This document shows positions 36,656 to 45,589 of a DNA stretch of 64,000 nucleotides, one piece after another. The first letter of the stretch is position 1; every line of letters starts with the position of its first letter. The DNA lies in assembly GCA_949747905.1 (NCBI GenBank), contig CATKEF010000034.1:1-64000 (forward strand), in the 5' to 3' direction. The position numbers and the translations under genes are program-made. The notes under the pieces were generated by a model. That model made no database searches and was not told the DNA's origin. It saw only the letters and a program-made list of their open reading frames with translations. Source of the stretch: an uncultured Eubacteriales bacterium (GTDB taxonomy: Bacteria > Bacillota > Clostridia > Christensenellales > Borkfalkiaceae).

Positions 36656-36763
36656 AACAAAAGATAATTTTTGAAAAATATCAGTTTCGGCGGTAGAAAA
36701 CAAGCCGCCGTGAAGAAGAAAAAATTCACTTTCTATATAACCTGATAAATTAATCATTTGCAT
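36650..36763 (-). CDS. Leader peptide of the carAB operon (37 residues)
   Basis: A short frame from ATG at 36763 to TGA at 36650, with a purine-rich ribosome site (GAGGAAGGGA, 36782-36773). It reads MQMINLSGYIESEF, then FLLHGGLFST and ends LSFVD. It has no arginine codon and holds U-rich codon runs (TTT TTT CTT CTT; TTT TCT). The stop is inside the terminator hairpin. It is inferred to act through its translation rather than as a stable peptide, like PyrL of E. coli pyrBI. In-frame ATG codons are at 36763 and 36757; the first has better spacing. Confidence 0.65.
   Translation of the reverse strand: MQMINLSGYIESEFFLLHGGLFSTAETDIFQKLSFVD
36688..36710 (-). promoter_or_regulatory. GC-rich hairpin (possible pause site) in the carAB leader
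   Basis: A 6-bp G/C stem (36688-36693 with 36705-36710) and 11-nt U-rich loop inside the leader-peptide frame, followed by a U-rich tract before the terminator hairpin. The placement fits an RNA polymerase pause element of the pyrBI type. Confidence 0.5.
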
Positions 36764-36793
36764 TTGAATAAGTCCCTTCCTCAAACCTTATAG

Positions 36794-36822
36794 ATTATAT
36801 AATAACCTTTCAGACAAGTCAA
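36794..36822 (-). promoter_or_regulatory. Promoter of the carA-carB::dapF-iscS-thiI operon
   Basis: On the minus strand TTGACT (36822-36817), a 17-bp spacer and TATAAT (36799-36794). The transcript would start near 36787 and carry a leader of about 195 nt. Confidence 0.88.
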
Positions 36823-36839
36823 GCAAATAAACCTATAAT

Positions 36840-37478
36840 TCAATAAAGCGTCATAAGAAAATCGTAATTTGAAAGCTCTTTTTTTAAAATTTTCCAATTC
36901 GGCAGAAAAGCAGATACCGTCTCCCGGAACGCCGCCGAATGATTAAAATGCTTTAAGTGACATAACTCGTGAATAATTATGTAATCCTGCAAATGTTCGG
37001 GAATCATGCTTAATCTGAAATCAAACGCAATATTGCCTTTGATATCGCAGCAACCCCAACGCCTTCTGAAACTCTTTACGGAAACGCCGACCGGTTTTAA
37101 ACCCGTAAAATTCGACAGTCTATCTACTTTTGCTTTAATTTCATCCGAAAAATATGCCTTAAATAATCCGGGAATATCCGATAAGCGTTTTACAAGTACA
37201 TAGTCTTCTGTTACTTTGATTTTATCCGAATATTTTAAAGGAACTTTTTTGCCGCATATAAAAATGAATTCATATTCCATAATGTCAGCATTTTTACAAA
37301 GATTTTCGGAATTCTTTTTAAAATGTTTTTCAATCCAATCTTGTTTGTAATTCAAAAATTTCTGTATCTGAAATGCAGTAGCCGTGCGTGGGCAACGGAC
37401 GCGGATAACATTATTAGCCGCAACGCCGACAGAAAAAGTTTCACGATTGGTGCGCACGACTTCGTAATCAAATTCCAT
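36840..37478 (-). CDS. YgjP-type metal-dependent hydrolase (DUF45)
   Basis: A 212-residue protein of the YgjP/DUF45 family with a zincin-like site HELCHLKHFNHS near residue 170 (HExxH plus a further His). RRWGCCDIKGNIAFDFRLSMIPEHLQDYIIIHELCHL is the typical family core. Members are predicted metalloproteases, and some are described as nucleotide pyrophosphohydrolases; no substrate is claimed. It overlaps the acyl-ACP thioesterase gene upstream by 11 bp. Confidence 0.88.
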   Translation of the reverse strand: MEFDYEVVRTNRETFSVGVAANNVIRVRCPRTATAFQIQKFLNYKQDWIEKHFKKNSENLCKNADIMEYEFIFICGKKVPLKYSDKIKVTEDYVLVKRLSDIPGLFKAYFSDEIKAKVDRLSNFTGLKPVGVSVKSFRRRWGCCDIKGNIAFDFRLSMIPEHLQDYIIIHELCHLKHFNHSAAFRETVSAFLPNWKILKKELSNYDFLMTLY

Positions 37479-38199
37479 TCAATTCAACCCTGAACTGTAC
37501 ACGAAGTTCGCCGTCTACTCTGCCCTCGACAATATATACATCCCCGGAACACACCCTGAATAATTCGAGCTTCTCACCTATTTTACACTGTTTAACGTAT
37601 GTGACCTGTATTCTTTTGAAAAATTTACCTTTAATTTCTCCGACATTGAAAGTATCGAGAAGAAAATCCGCATATTTGGTATTGTTCACATGAAAATAAT
37701 GGTCATAATCGGAGAGATATATTTTTCTTACCGCATCGGGTTCATGACTGTCAACCAAAGGTATTTTCCAATTATTGAAAATCACCGAACGCTCGGTATT
37801 ATAATTCGTAAAATCGCTGTCGGAAAAGAATGCCGACGTCGGAAGAACCGCAAAAGTTTTTAAATCAACCATACACCAACGAGAAGTGCATACTCCGACT
37901 TTCTCATTACCGCAGTATAATTCGAAATCTCTGAAAAATATACCGAATTTCGGTTTCAGCGGCCACGTCGCTATGCGCAGATTCTCCCCGAGTTTCACGG
38001 GACGAAACAGCTCAGTATACCAGTTCAGAATTACAAAACCGATATTCTTCGGAGCAATTTCAACATAGCCGAATCCCAATTCATCCGCGGAATCGCAAGC
38101 CGATTCTTCCATATATGAAAGTAATGCCGAGTATTTAAGATTGTCGAAAGCATCGGTATCGGTATACTTAATTTTATATTCTTTGATATTTCTGTACAT
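37468..38199 (-). CDS. Acyl-ACP thioesterase
   Basis: A 243-residue double hot-dog thioesterase that frees fatty acids from acyl-ACP. Typical segments are YTDTDAFDNLKYSALLSYMEESA, LNWYTELFRPVKLGENLRIATWP and the second repeat YLSDYDHYFHVNNTKYADF, where the Asn/His-type catalytic residues lie (NNTKYADF). The start is taken at the ATG at 38199, which has an AGGTGA ribosome site; an upstream start would add nine unconserved residues. Confidence 0.88.
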   Translation of the reverse strand: MYRNIKEYKIKYTDTDAFDNLKYSALLSYMEESACDSADELGFGYVEIAPKNIGFVILNWYTELFRPVKLGENLRIATWPLKPKFGIFFRDFELYCGNEKVGVCTSRWCMVDLKTFAVLPTSAFFSDSDFTNYNTERSVIFNNWKIPLVDSHEPDAVRKIYLSDYDHYFHVNNTKYADFLLDTFNVGEIKGKFFKRIQVTYVKQCKIGEKLELFRVCSGDVYIVEGRVDGELRVQFRVELNGI

Positions 38200-38216
38200 A
38201 AATTCACCTGTCATTG

Positions 38217-38246
38217 ATTTTAGCACATTTCAAATTAAAAAGTCCA
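38217..38246 (-). promoter_or_regulatory. Possible promoter of the thioesterase/YgjP operon
   Basis: On the minus strand TGGACT (38246-38241), an 18-bp spacer and TAAAAT (38222-38217), a short distance before the ribosome site. Confidence 0.4.
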
Positions 38247-38305
38247 TATTTTAACAAAAAATTCCTCAATTATGTGTGGCATAGTACTTTTTATTTAACA
38301 AAATA

Positions 38306-38334
38306 TTGACATAATTTGGATAAAGTGATATAAT
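38306..38334 (+). promoter_or_regulatory. Consensus promoter of the padR-like gene
   Basis: TTGACA (38306-38311), a 17-bp spacer and TATAAT (38329-38334): a perfect match to the housekeeping consensus, ending about 28 bp before the TTG start. Confidence 0.9.
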
Positions 38335-38362
38335 AAAGCCATAAATTACGGAGGAAATACCT

Positions 38363-39703
38363 TTGGACGAAGAAAACAGAAACGAAGAACAAAAAGAAGA
38401 GTCTGCAAACGGAATAAGCGCCGACCTTATCCGCGGTCATATTAACACTATAATCCTGCGCACATTATATGAACGCGATAAATACGGCTACGAAATAATA
38501 GAGGAAATTAACGAGAAGAGCCACGGACAGTATACGCTTAAACAACCGACACTTTACAGCGCCTTGAAGCGCCTTGAAAGTCAAGGTTACATCAACGCTT
38601 ACTGGAAGACGGACGAAGTATCTCAAGGCGGAAGAAGAAAATATTACACTCTGACCGAAAGCGGCAAAGAAATTACCGAAAAAAATCAGGCAGAATGGGA
38701 ATATTCGAGAACTGTAATCGACAATCTTATTTCCGATAAGAACTTCGATTTCACCCAACCCCCTCCCACACCCGTTGATTTCAAAATACTGAAAAGCACG
38801 ACGTCGCGCGTTCCCATAATAAAACACGAGGTCAGCGAAACTTCAGAAAATCAATTACAGTCGTCCGAAGAAAAAAAGGATGCGATTACGGATATTACGA
38901 CGGAGACCAAACAAAACCCCGAAGAAAAATCAGAAAACAATATAATTGCTCAACCCGAAACCTCTTCTGCGGACAGAGAACGGATACACAATAATTATCT
39001 TAAACTGATTTCCGAGCCCGTAACAAATACATCGGAACCCGCGAAAACAGCATATTCGGACAACCTTGATACCGATAAACTTATTTATAATAATAAGCCC
39101 GAACCCGAACGTGACTATAAAAACCTTGTCAACAGTTTATTCGACAGAACCATAGCACAACATACCGCAACAGTCCGAGAAGAAAAACGAGAAATTCGGT
39201 CACAGGAAAGAATATCGGTCAGATATGAAGAAGCCGCAGAAAAAGCCAGACAGGACGGACTCACGGTAAACACAGCGGATGCCCCCGCGCAGTCACGCAA
39301 CAAGAAATATAACCGCGGCAACGCAATGTTCAAATCGTCATTGATTATTGCAGTAATAATGCTTCTGGAATTCGTTATTGCTCTTGTTTTCCGCAACGAG
39401 CTCGGAATAGGTATTGCTTACCCGATAGTAATTCTTGCGCTTGGATGCGCCCAGGCTATGATTTTCGGAGTTTTATGTTTTACAGATTTAGGTAAATCGA
39501 TACGTAAACCAGCCACTTTAAATTATATATGGTCTGCAATAATTATTACCATAATATTAATTCTTATAATTCTTGTTACGTCTTTCCTGCTCGGAATCAA
39601 TTTCCTTGATGCAGGCGATGTTTTTGCAAAGTTTGTATTTCCCTCTCTTATATCTCTGAACATCCCGCTTTTCGCAGTTCTGTTCGCAATCTTCAGCAAG
39701 TAA
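38363..39703 (+). CDS. Membrane-tethered PadR-family transcription regulator
   Basis: A 446-residue protein with three parts. Residues about 22-110 are a PadR winged helix (LIRGHINTIILRTLYERDKYGYEIIEEI, QPTLYSALKRLESQGYINAYW, GGRRKYYTLTESGKE). Residues about 115-320 are a charged, Glu/Lys/Asn-rich linker without clear homology. Residues 325-446 hold four hydrophobic helices. Most PadR proteins are soluble, so membrane tethering is unusual. The start is TTG at 38363, supported by a GGAGG ribosome site eight bases upstream. It is monocistronic, with a consensus promoter and its own terminator. No target is deduced; a membrane-derived signal is only an inference. Confidence 0.82.
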   Translation: MDEENRNEEQKEESANGISADLIRGHINTIILRTLYERDKYGYEIIEEINEKSHGQYTLKQPTLYSALKRLESQGYINAYWKTDEVSQGGRRKYYTLTESGKEITEKNQAEWEYSRTVIDNLISDKNFDFTQPPPTPVDFKILKSTTSRVPIIKHEVSETSENQLQSSEEKKDAITDITTETKQNPEEKSENNIIAQPETSSADRERIHNNYLKLISEPVTNTSEPAKTAYSDNLDTDKLIYNNKPEPERDYKNLVNSLFDRTIAQHTATVREEKREIRSQERISVRYEEAAEKARQDGLTVNTADAPAQSRNKKYNRGNAMFKSSLIIAVIMLLEFVIALVFRNELGIGIAYPIVILALGCAQAMIFGVLCFTDLGKSIRKPATLNYIWSAIIITIILILIILVTSFLLGINFLDAGDVFAKFVFPSLISLNIPLFAVLFAIFSK

Positions 39704-39708
39704 AAATC

Positions 39709-39738
39709 AAAGCCGTTGCTTTCAAGCAACGGCTTTTT
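39709..39738. terminator. Bidirectional terminator between the padR-like gene and rny
   Basis: A 12-13-bp stem (39709-39721 with 39724-39736, tightened loop) with T runs on the plus strand and A-rich sequence on the other side, between two convergent genes. Confidence 0.88.
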
Positions 39739-39748
39739 ATTATTTATT

Positions 39749-41362
39749 TTATTTAGCAAATTCGCTAGCTCGGAATTCTCTTATAACATTTACTTTTATC
39801 TGACCGGGATATTCAAGCTCGCTTTCGATTTTCTTCGCAATATCTTTTGCAAGGAATAATGTCTGCGCATCGTCAATCTGGTCAGGCTTGACAATTACGC
39901 GAACCTCTCTTCCCGCCTGAATTGCATAGCATTTGTCAACGCCGTTGAAATCGCTTGCAATCGCTTCGAGTTTTTCCAGTCTCTTAACGTAATTAGTTCC
40001 TGTTTCGCGTCTTGCGCCCGGTCTTGCGCCCGAAATAGCGTCCGCCGCAGCAACGAGTACAGCTTCAACGGTTTTCGGCTCCACGTCGCCGTGGTGCGCC
40101 GCTATCGCGTTTATCACATTATTACTTTCTCTGTATTTTTTTGCAAGGTCTGCACCCAGCTGAATATGAGTTCCTTCCTGTTCATGGTCTACGGCTTTGC
40201 CTATGTCATGCAACAGACCCGCACGTTTGGCAAGATTTACATCCAGCCCGAGTTCCTGAGCCATAAGTCCTGCAAGCTGCGCCACCTCTATAGAATGTTT
40301 ATATACGTTCTGACCGTAACTTGTCCTGTATTTCAATCTGCCGAGCAGCTTTATGAGCTCGGGATGAATACCGAAAATTCCCACATCGAACATAGCGGCT
40401 TCGCCAGCCTGTTTGATTTCCCGGTCCATTTCTTTTCTGACCTTTTCTACGGTCTCCTCTATTCTTGCGGGATGTATTCTTCCGTCCGTTATGAGTTTTT
40501 CAAGCGAAAGTCTCGCAATTTCACGCCTTACAGGGTCAAAACCGGAAAGAATTACAACTTCTGGAGTATCGTCGATTATAAGCTCGATACCCGTAGCGTT
40601 TTCAATCGCGCGGATATTTCTTCCCTCTCTGCCTATAAGCCTTGCCTTCATATCGTCGCTCGGAAGAGGCACGACTGACACCGTAATTTCGGACGCATGG
40701 TCCGCAGCGCAACGCTGAACGGCAAGAGCAATAATCTTTTTCGCAGCGTTATTCGCCTCGTCCTTTGCCGTCTGTTCTATATTTCTGACCTGTAAAGCCA
40801 CATCATGGCGAGTTTCGTCAAGAATTTCATTGGAAAGCAATTTCTTTGCTTCGTCTTTGGTGAGCTGCGCAACTTTCTCCAGCTCTTCAACCATCAGCTC
40901 GTGCTGATGATTTACTTTTTCCTGAGTCTTTTTAACTTCGTTTTCTTTGTTTAAAAGTTCGCGTTTCTGCTGTTCCAAAGAGTTTGACTGTTTTGAAAGC
41001 TGCTCCTCTCGCTTATCGAGATTCTCTTCTTTTTGCACAAGTCGCTGCTCTTGTCTCTGCAGTTCGCTTTTCTTCTCCCTGCATTCTTTTTCAAATTCGT
41101 TTCTTAGTTGCAGTTCCTGTTCCTTTGCCGCAAGTATTGCTTCTTTCTTTATGGTTTTACATTCAAGAGAAACCTCGTCAATCATCTTCTTGGTTCTCGT
41201 CTGAACGGTACCTAATTTATTGTCTATGCTTTTTTCCTTAAGTATTCCGCCAAGGAAAAACAAGCCGACAGCAACAATAACGGCTACGGAAAACAACACT
41301 ATAAAAGTAATCGTCAAACCGTCCGCCGCAAGAAACAGGCTGCCAAATGCTGATAAATTCAT
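39749..41362 (-). CDS. rny: Ribonuclease Y
   Basis: A 537-residue membrane-anchored endoribonuclease that starts mRNA decay. It has an N-terminal transmembrane helix (about 17-38), a long Glu/Lys/Gln-rich coiled coil (about 45-210), a KH domain ([19 protein letters not shown]), and an HD domain with [12 protein letters not shown] and AIAAHHGD. Length and domain order are standard. A strong ribosome site (GGAGG) and promoter precede it. In many Clostridia rny follows recA; here nadE and a terminator intervene. Confidence 0.97.
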   Translation of the reverse strand: MNLSAFGSLFLAADGLTITFIVLFSVAVIVAVGLFFLGGILKEKSIDNKLGTVQTRTKKMIDEVSLECKTIKKEAILAAKEQELQLRNEFEKECREKKSELQRQEQRLVQKEENLDKREEQLSKQSNSLEQQKRELLNKENEVKKTQEKVNHQHELMVEELEKVAQLTKDEAKKLLSNEILDETRHDVALQVRNIEQTAKDEANNAAKKIIALAVQRCAADHASEITVSVVPLPSDDMKARLIGREGRNIRAIENATGIELIIDDTPEVVILSGFDPVRREIARLSLEKLITDGRIHPARIEETVEKVRKEMDREIKQAGEAAMFDVGIFGIHPELIKLLGRLKYRTSYGQNVYKHSIEVAQLAGLMAQELGLDVNLAKRAGLLHDIGKAVDHEQEGTHIQLGADLAKKYRESNNVINAIAAHHGDVEPKTVEAVLVAAADAISGARPGARRETGTNYVKRLEKLEAIASDFNGVDKCYAIQAGREVRVIVKPDQIDDAQTLFLAKDIAKKIESELEYPGQIKVNVIREFRASEFAK

Positions 41363-41460
41363 TTAAGCCTCCTGATAAAAATGTTTAATATATCGTTCCT
41401 CCCTCGCCTTTGTTCTCTTCTGAACACATAAAACGCGGGAGCAGGTTATATCTACTATAT

Positions 41461-41489
41461 ATTGTACACCCTGACAAGTGAAATGTCAA
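41461..41489 (-). promoter_or_regulatory. Promoter of rny
   Basis: On the minus strand TTGACA (41489-41484), a 17-bp spacer and TACAAT (41466-41461), giving a leader of about 90 nt before the rny ATG. Confidence 0.85.
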
Positions 41490-41528
41490 TTTAATAGAAT
41501 AAATTGTTTTCACAATATACGGAATTAT

Positions 41529-41556
41529 AGAAAAGAACTGCCGCGAAGCAGTTCTT
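41529..41556 (-). terminator. Terminator after nadE
   Basis: A 9-bp stem (41533-41541 with 41548-41556) and 6-nt loop five bases past the nadE stop; the U tail is short (TTTTC), so it may be leaky. Confidence 0.7.
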
Positions 41557-41560
41557 GAAA

Positions 41561-43474
41561 TTACAGATTATCAAGTTTTTTAAGCCATAAATCAGAGGTC
41601 GCGTCCGAAGGCATACGCCAATCTCCGCGCGGCGACAGCGATACCGAGCCGACCTTTACTCCGTCCGGCATACACGAGCGTTTGAATTGCTGAGCAAAAA
41701 ATCTTTTATAAAAGTTTTTAAGCCATTTTAAAATCGTTTTTTCGTCAAATTCCTCTTTAAACGCTTCCTTGGCAAGATAAAAAACTTTCTCGGGCTCAAA
41801 CGCATGACGAACAATATAATACAGGAAAAAATCGTGCAGGATATACGGTCCGACAATATCCTCAGTTTTCTGAGTAATTTCACCGTCTGTGGAAGGCGGC
41901 AAAAGTTCCGGACTGATTTCGGTGTTCAGAATATCTTCGAGCACTCTTCCGCATTTTCCTCCGATACGCTCAGCCTCATAAGCAATGAGATGCCTGACAA
42001 GCGTTTTCGGAACGGATGAATTAACTCCGTACATAGACATGTGGTCGCCGTTATAAGTCGCCCATCCGAGAGCAAGCTCGCTCAAATCACCCGTTCCGAT
42101 AACCAATCCGTTGTAATCGTTAGCCAAATCCATCAACACAAGCGTTCTCATACGTGCCTGTGCGTTTTCATACGTAACGTTTCTGTCGTCTTCACTATGA
42201 CCGATATCCTTGAAATGGCGTAAAACGCTGTTGTTTACGGGAATAACCTTTGCAGTCGCGCCAACAGAATCTATCAGTTTCAAAGAATTATTCTTTGTGC
42301 GTGAAGTAGTTCCGAAACACGGCATTGTAACGGCGACAATATCACTTAACGGCTTGCCGAGAGCTTTAAACGCACGAGCAGTTACTATCAACGCAAGCGC
42401 CGAATCGAGCCCTCCCGAAATACCGACTACCGCCGTTTTCACTCCCGTGTGCTTTAATCTTTTTTCAAGACCTGTCTGCTGTATTTTCAATATAAGTTCG
42501 CTTCGCTCATCGAGTCCGTTTTCGGGCACGAACGGAGTTTTTGAAAATTTTCTCGTAAATACGAAATTCTCCTCCGTAGTTTTAAAAGCTATACCGAAAT
42601 ATTCGACGTCATAGGAATAATAGCCGCTCGCCTTTCTCCTACGCTCGCCCGCAAGCATCTCCACATCGATTTCGCCATACAAAAGACCTTTATCGAACAG
42701 CTTGCTTTCGGCGAGAATCTTACCGTTTTCTCCTATAATATTATGTCCCGCAAAAGTCATGTCGGTCGAGCTTTCACCGTCGCCTGAATCACAGTAAACA
42801 TATCCGCAAATTAATTTTGCCGATTGAACCTTAACCAAATCTCTTCTGAATCCGGCCTTTCCGACGGTCTCGTCGCTGCACGAAAGGTTGACAATTATAT
42901 TTGCTCCGGCTTGGGTATGTTTTATCGACGGCGATAACGGCGCCCACATATCTTCGCAAATCTCCGCCGCAACCGTAAATTCGGGAAAATTTTCAGCCCT
43001 GAAAATACAGCTCTTGCCAAAATACACTTCACCAAAACCGCAAAGACTAATCACATTAAAACGGTCACCTGTCGGAGCGGGCGCAAAATACCGTTTTTCG
43101 TAAAATTCACAATAGTCGGGCAAATAAGTTTTAGGTATAACCGCAAGAATATTGCCGTCGTTAATCGCAACCGCGCAATTATACAATTTACCATCGACAG
43201 CTACGGGCGCTCCTACAAATACGAGAGCTTTCAAACATTCAGTTGCAGCAACAATTTTCCCCAAGCCGTCTTCGCAGGCTTTAATAAGCGCAGACTGACC
43301 AAACAAGTCGCCGCACGTATAGCCGCAGATGCAGAGCTCGGGGAATACGGTCAAAAGACTGCCGTTCTCCGCGCTTTTCTTTACGGCTTCGATAATTTTA
43401 TCAGTGTTGTATTCAACGTCGGCTACCCTCATATCGGGGGTAGCCGCGCAAACTTTAACAAAACCGTATTGCAT
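41561..43474 (-). CDS. nadE: Glutamine-dependent NAD+ synthase
   Basis: A 637-residue two-domain enzyme that amidates NaAD to NAD+. The N-terminal nitrilase-type glutaminase (about 1-290) has its Glu-Lys-Cys triad in FPELCICGYTCGDL, PKTYLP and AAEICEDMW. The C-terminal ATP pyrophosphatase has GISGGLDSALAL (about 350) and GTGDLSELALGWATYNGDHMSMYGVN. It follows recA with no gap (stop of recA at 43475, start at 43474), so it belongs to the recA transcript. Confidence 0.96.
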   Translation of the reverse strand: MQYGFVKVCAATPDMRVADVEYNTDKIIEAVKKSAENGSLLTVFPELCICGYTCGDLFGQSALIKACEDGLGKIVAATECLKALVFVGAPVAVDGKLYNCAVAINDGNILAVIPKTYLPDYCEFYEKRYFAPAPTGDRFNVISLCGFGEVYFGKSCIFRAENFPEFTVAAEICEDMWAPLSPSIKHTQAGANIIVNLSCSDETVGKAGFRRDLVKVQSAKLICGYVYCDSGDGESSTDMTFAGHNIIGENGKILAESKLFDKGLLYGEIDVEMLAGERRRKASGYYSYDVEYFGIAFKTTEENFVFTRKFSKTPFVPENGLDERSELILKIQQTGLEKRLKHTGVKTAVVGISGGLDSALALIVTARAFKALGKPLSDIVAVTMPCFGTTSRTKNNSLKLIDSVGATAKVIPVNNSVLRHFKDIGHSEDDRNVTYENAQARMRTLVLMDLANDYNGLVIGTGDLSELALGWATYNGDHMSMYGVNSSVPKTLVRHLIAYEAERIGGKCGRVLEDILNTEISPELLPPSTDGEITQKTEDIVGPYILHDFFLYYIVRHAFEPEKVFYLAKEAFKEEFDEKTILKWLKNFYKRFFAQQFKRSCMPDGVKVGSVSLSPRGDWRMPSDATSDLWLKKLDNL

Positions 43475-44482
43475 TTAGTCCTTCTTTTCAAGCGACACCT
43501 TATGCGCTTCTCTGATTTTCTTTTCAACTTCCGCTTTGACTTCGGGGTTGTTTTTGAGATATTCTCTCAGCTTTTCTCTGCCCTGAGCTATCTTTTCGTC
43601 GTTATAACTGAACCAGGAACCGCTCTTGGCAAACACTCCGTATTCCACTCCGAGGTCGATAAGACAGCCTTCCTGGGATATGCCTTCACCGAAAATAATG
43701 TCGAATTCGGCTACTCTGAAAGGAGGAGCAACCTTATTCTTTACCACTTTGCACTTTACTCTGTTTCCGATTATGCCGCCGTCACCTTTGAGCGAATCGG
43801 CTTTTCTTATATCGAGACGTATAGTGGCAAAATACTTCAACGCCTTACCGCCGGGAGTTGTTTCGGGGTTACCGAACATAACGCCGACCTTCTCACGCAA
43901 CTGGTTAATGAAGATTACGCAAGTTTTGGAACGGTTTGTGATAGCAGTCAGTTTTCTCAAAGCCTGAGACATAAGTCTCGCAAGCAAACCGACGTGAGAA
44001 TCCCCCATATCCCCTTCTATTTCGGCTTTCGGCGTAAGAGCTGCAACAGAGTCGATAACAATCACATCCACCGCGCTCGAACGCACAAGTGATTCGCAGA
44101 TGTCTAGCGCCTGTTCTCCGGTATCGGGCTGAGAGAGATACAGCTCGTTCGTATCAACGCCGAGAGCATGCGCATATTGCGCGTCAAGAGCATGCTCCGC
44201 GTCTATAAACGCGGCGACGCCGCCCAGTCTCTGCGTTTCGGCTATAATATGAAGCGCTACGGTGGTTTTACCGGAAGACTCGGGACCGTAAACCTCGAGA
44301 ATTCTGCCACGTGGAACGCCGCCTATTCCGAGCGCCAAATCGAGAGACAAACAACCCGTAGGTATCGCCTCGATATCGGTTCCGACGCCAGTATCTCCGA
44401 GCTTCATTATCGCGCCCTTCCCGTACTGCTTTTCAATCATTGCAATGGTTGAGTTAAGTGCCTTTAATTTTTCTTCGTTCAT
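43475..44482 (-). CDS. recA: Recombinase RecA
   Basis: A 335-residue strand-exchange ATPase. The Walker A is [12 protein letters not shown] (about 66-77), Walker B is [12 protein letters not shown], and [32 protein letters not shown] spans the DNA-binding loop L2. It is somewhat short at the C terminus, with fewer acidic residues than E. coli RecA. It follows cinA by 15 bp. No LexA box was identified nearby. Confidence 0.98.
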   Translation of the reverse strand: MNEEKLKALNSTIAMIEKQYGKGAIMKLGDTGVGTDIEAIPTGCLSLDLALGIGGVPRGRILEVYGPESSGKTTVALHIIAETQRLGGVAAFIDAEHALDAQYAHALGVDTNELYLSQPDTGEQALDICESLVRSSAVDVIVIDSVAALTPKAEIEGDMGDSHVGLLARLMSQALRKLTAITNRSKTCVIFINQLREKVGVMFGNPETTPGGKALKYFATIRLDIRKADSLKGDGGIIGNRVKCKVVKNKVAPPFRVAEFDIIFGEGISQEGCLIDLGVEYGVFAKSGSWFSYNDEKIAQGREKLREYLKNNPEVKAEVEKKIREAHKVSLEKKD

Positions 44483-44497
44483 ATGTTACTCCTACGA

Positions 44498-45589
44498 TTA
44501 TTTTATAGTTTTAAACGCCAGAAAAAGCGCCAAATTTATTGCCGTTTCCGTTATCTCCTCACGCGAACCGCCGAGATTGTATTTATAAACGGAAACACCT
44601 TCTGCCGTGGCGATGCCTATATAGAATAAACCTACGGGTTTATTCGTATTGTCCGATTTTGGTCCGGCTATTCCGGTCGTAGAAACCGCAACGTCGCAAT
44701 CACCGCCCGAAATCAAACCTTCCGCCATCTCTGCCGCAGTTTTATCGGAAACCGCCCCGTAGTGCTTTAGCGTAAGCTCGTCCACACCGAGCCTTAAAGC
44801 CTTTGACTTGTTCGAATAGGTATTCAGTCCTTCGAAAAACACTTCGCTGGCACCGGGAATTTCAACAAGCCTTTTACCGACCCCGCCGCCGGTAAACGAT
44901 TCGGCAACGGCGATTTTCATTCTTCGCAATTTCAGCAATTGAATCAGTCTTGCGGCAAGCGGGACATCTTCGATAGCATACGCGTACTCGTTCAGTTCAC
45001 TCAAAATTACACGGAACGCTTTGTCGAACGTGGATTTCGGTATTTCATCTTTGTAAACTATTTCGACTTTGCAATCTCCGAAATGCGAATTAACGTTGAA
45101 TTCCAAATCTCCGCAAACATTTTTCGCTTTTTCAAAAGCCGAATTCATCTTCTCGTAGGGCGCGCAAACAGTTCTCAGGCATACGCTTCCGAAACTTCTG
45201 CCGAGCTTTTTGTTGATTGCCGAACAAATATCTTCGCAAAGCAATTTATTTTCCGCATCGATAAACGTGATAAACACATCACCGACGTCGCTTTTTAAAA
45301 CATTCAATTCATTGAATTCGGCGCCGTATAGTTCCGAAATATAGCTTTTCAGAGTCGTCCCCATTACTTCGGGGCAGACAATAACCGTATTTACGTATTT
45401 TGATTTGCATTCGCGCAGAGTCTCGGTTATCTCGGTGGAATCTTCGAAATTTATATAAGAAACCTTATCGAAATATATTCCCGAATTTGCGAATTTATCG
45501 AGAAGCACGGACGTTACTTCGAATTTATTTATTTTTTTATTTCTTAAAACAAGAAATAAATTTTTATTTCGGTTACTTTGCGACGTCAT
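44498..45589 (-). CDS. cinA: CinA-family protein with degenerate N-terminal domain and intact amidase domain
   Basis: A 363-residue protein. Residues from about 205 match the CinA C-terminal (PncC) nicotinamide-nucleotide amidase: AVAESFTGGGVGKRLVEIPGASEVF, TYSNKSKALRLGV, VSTTGIAGP and NKPVGLFYIGIA. The first 130 residues occupy the place of the COG1058 (MoaB-like) domain but lack its GGTGPTxDD-type motif (NTVIVCPEVMGTTLK is seen). The middle resembles the linker domain. It is shorter than usual CinA (about 410). It sits in the conserved pgsA-cinA-recA order. Confidence 0.87.
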   Translation of the reverse strand: MTSQSNRNKNLFLVLRNKKINKFEVTSVLLDKFANSGIYFDKVSYINFEDSTEITETLRECKSKYVNTVIVCPEVMGTTLKSYISELYGAEFNELNVLKSDVGDVFITFIDAENKLLCEDICSAINKKLGRSFGSVCLRTVCAPYEKMNSAFEKAKNVCGDLEFNVNSHFGDCKVEIVYKDEIPKSTFDKAFRVILSELNEYAYAIEDVPLAARLIQLLKLRRMKIAVAESFTGGGVGKRLVEIPGASEVFFEGLNTYSNKSKALRLGVDELTLKHYGAVSDKTAAEMAEGLISGGDCDVAVSTTGIAGPKSDNTNKPVGLFYIGIATAEGVSVYKYNLGGSREEITETAINLALFLAFKTIK

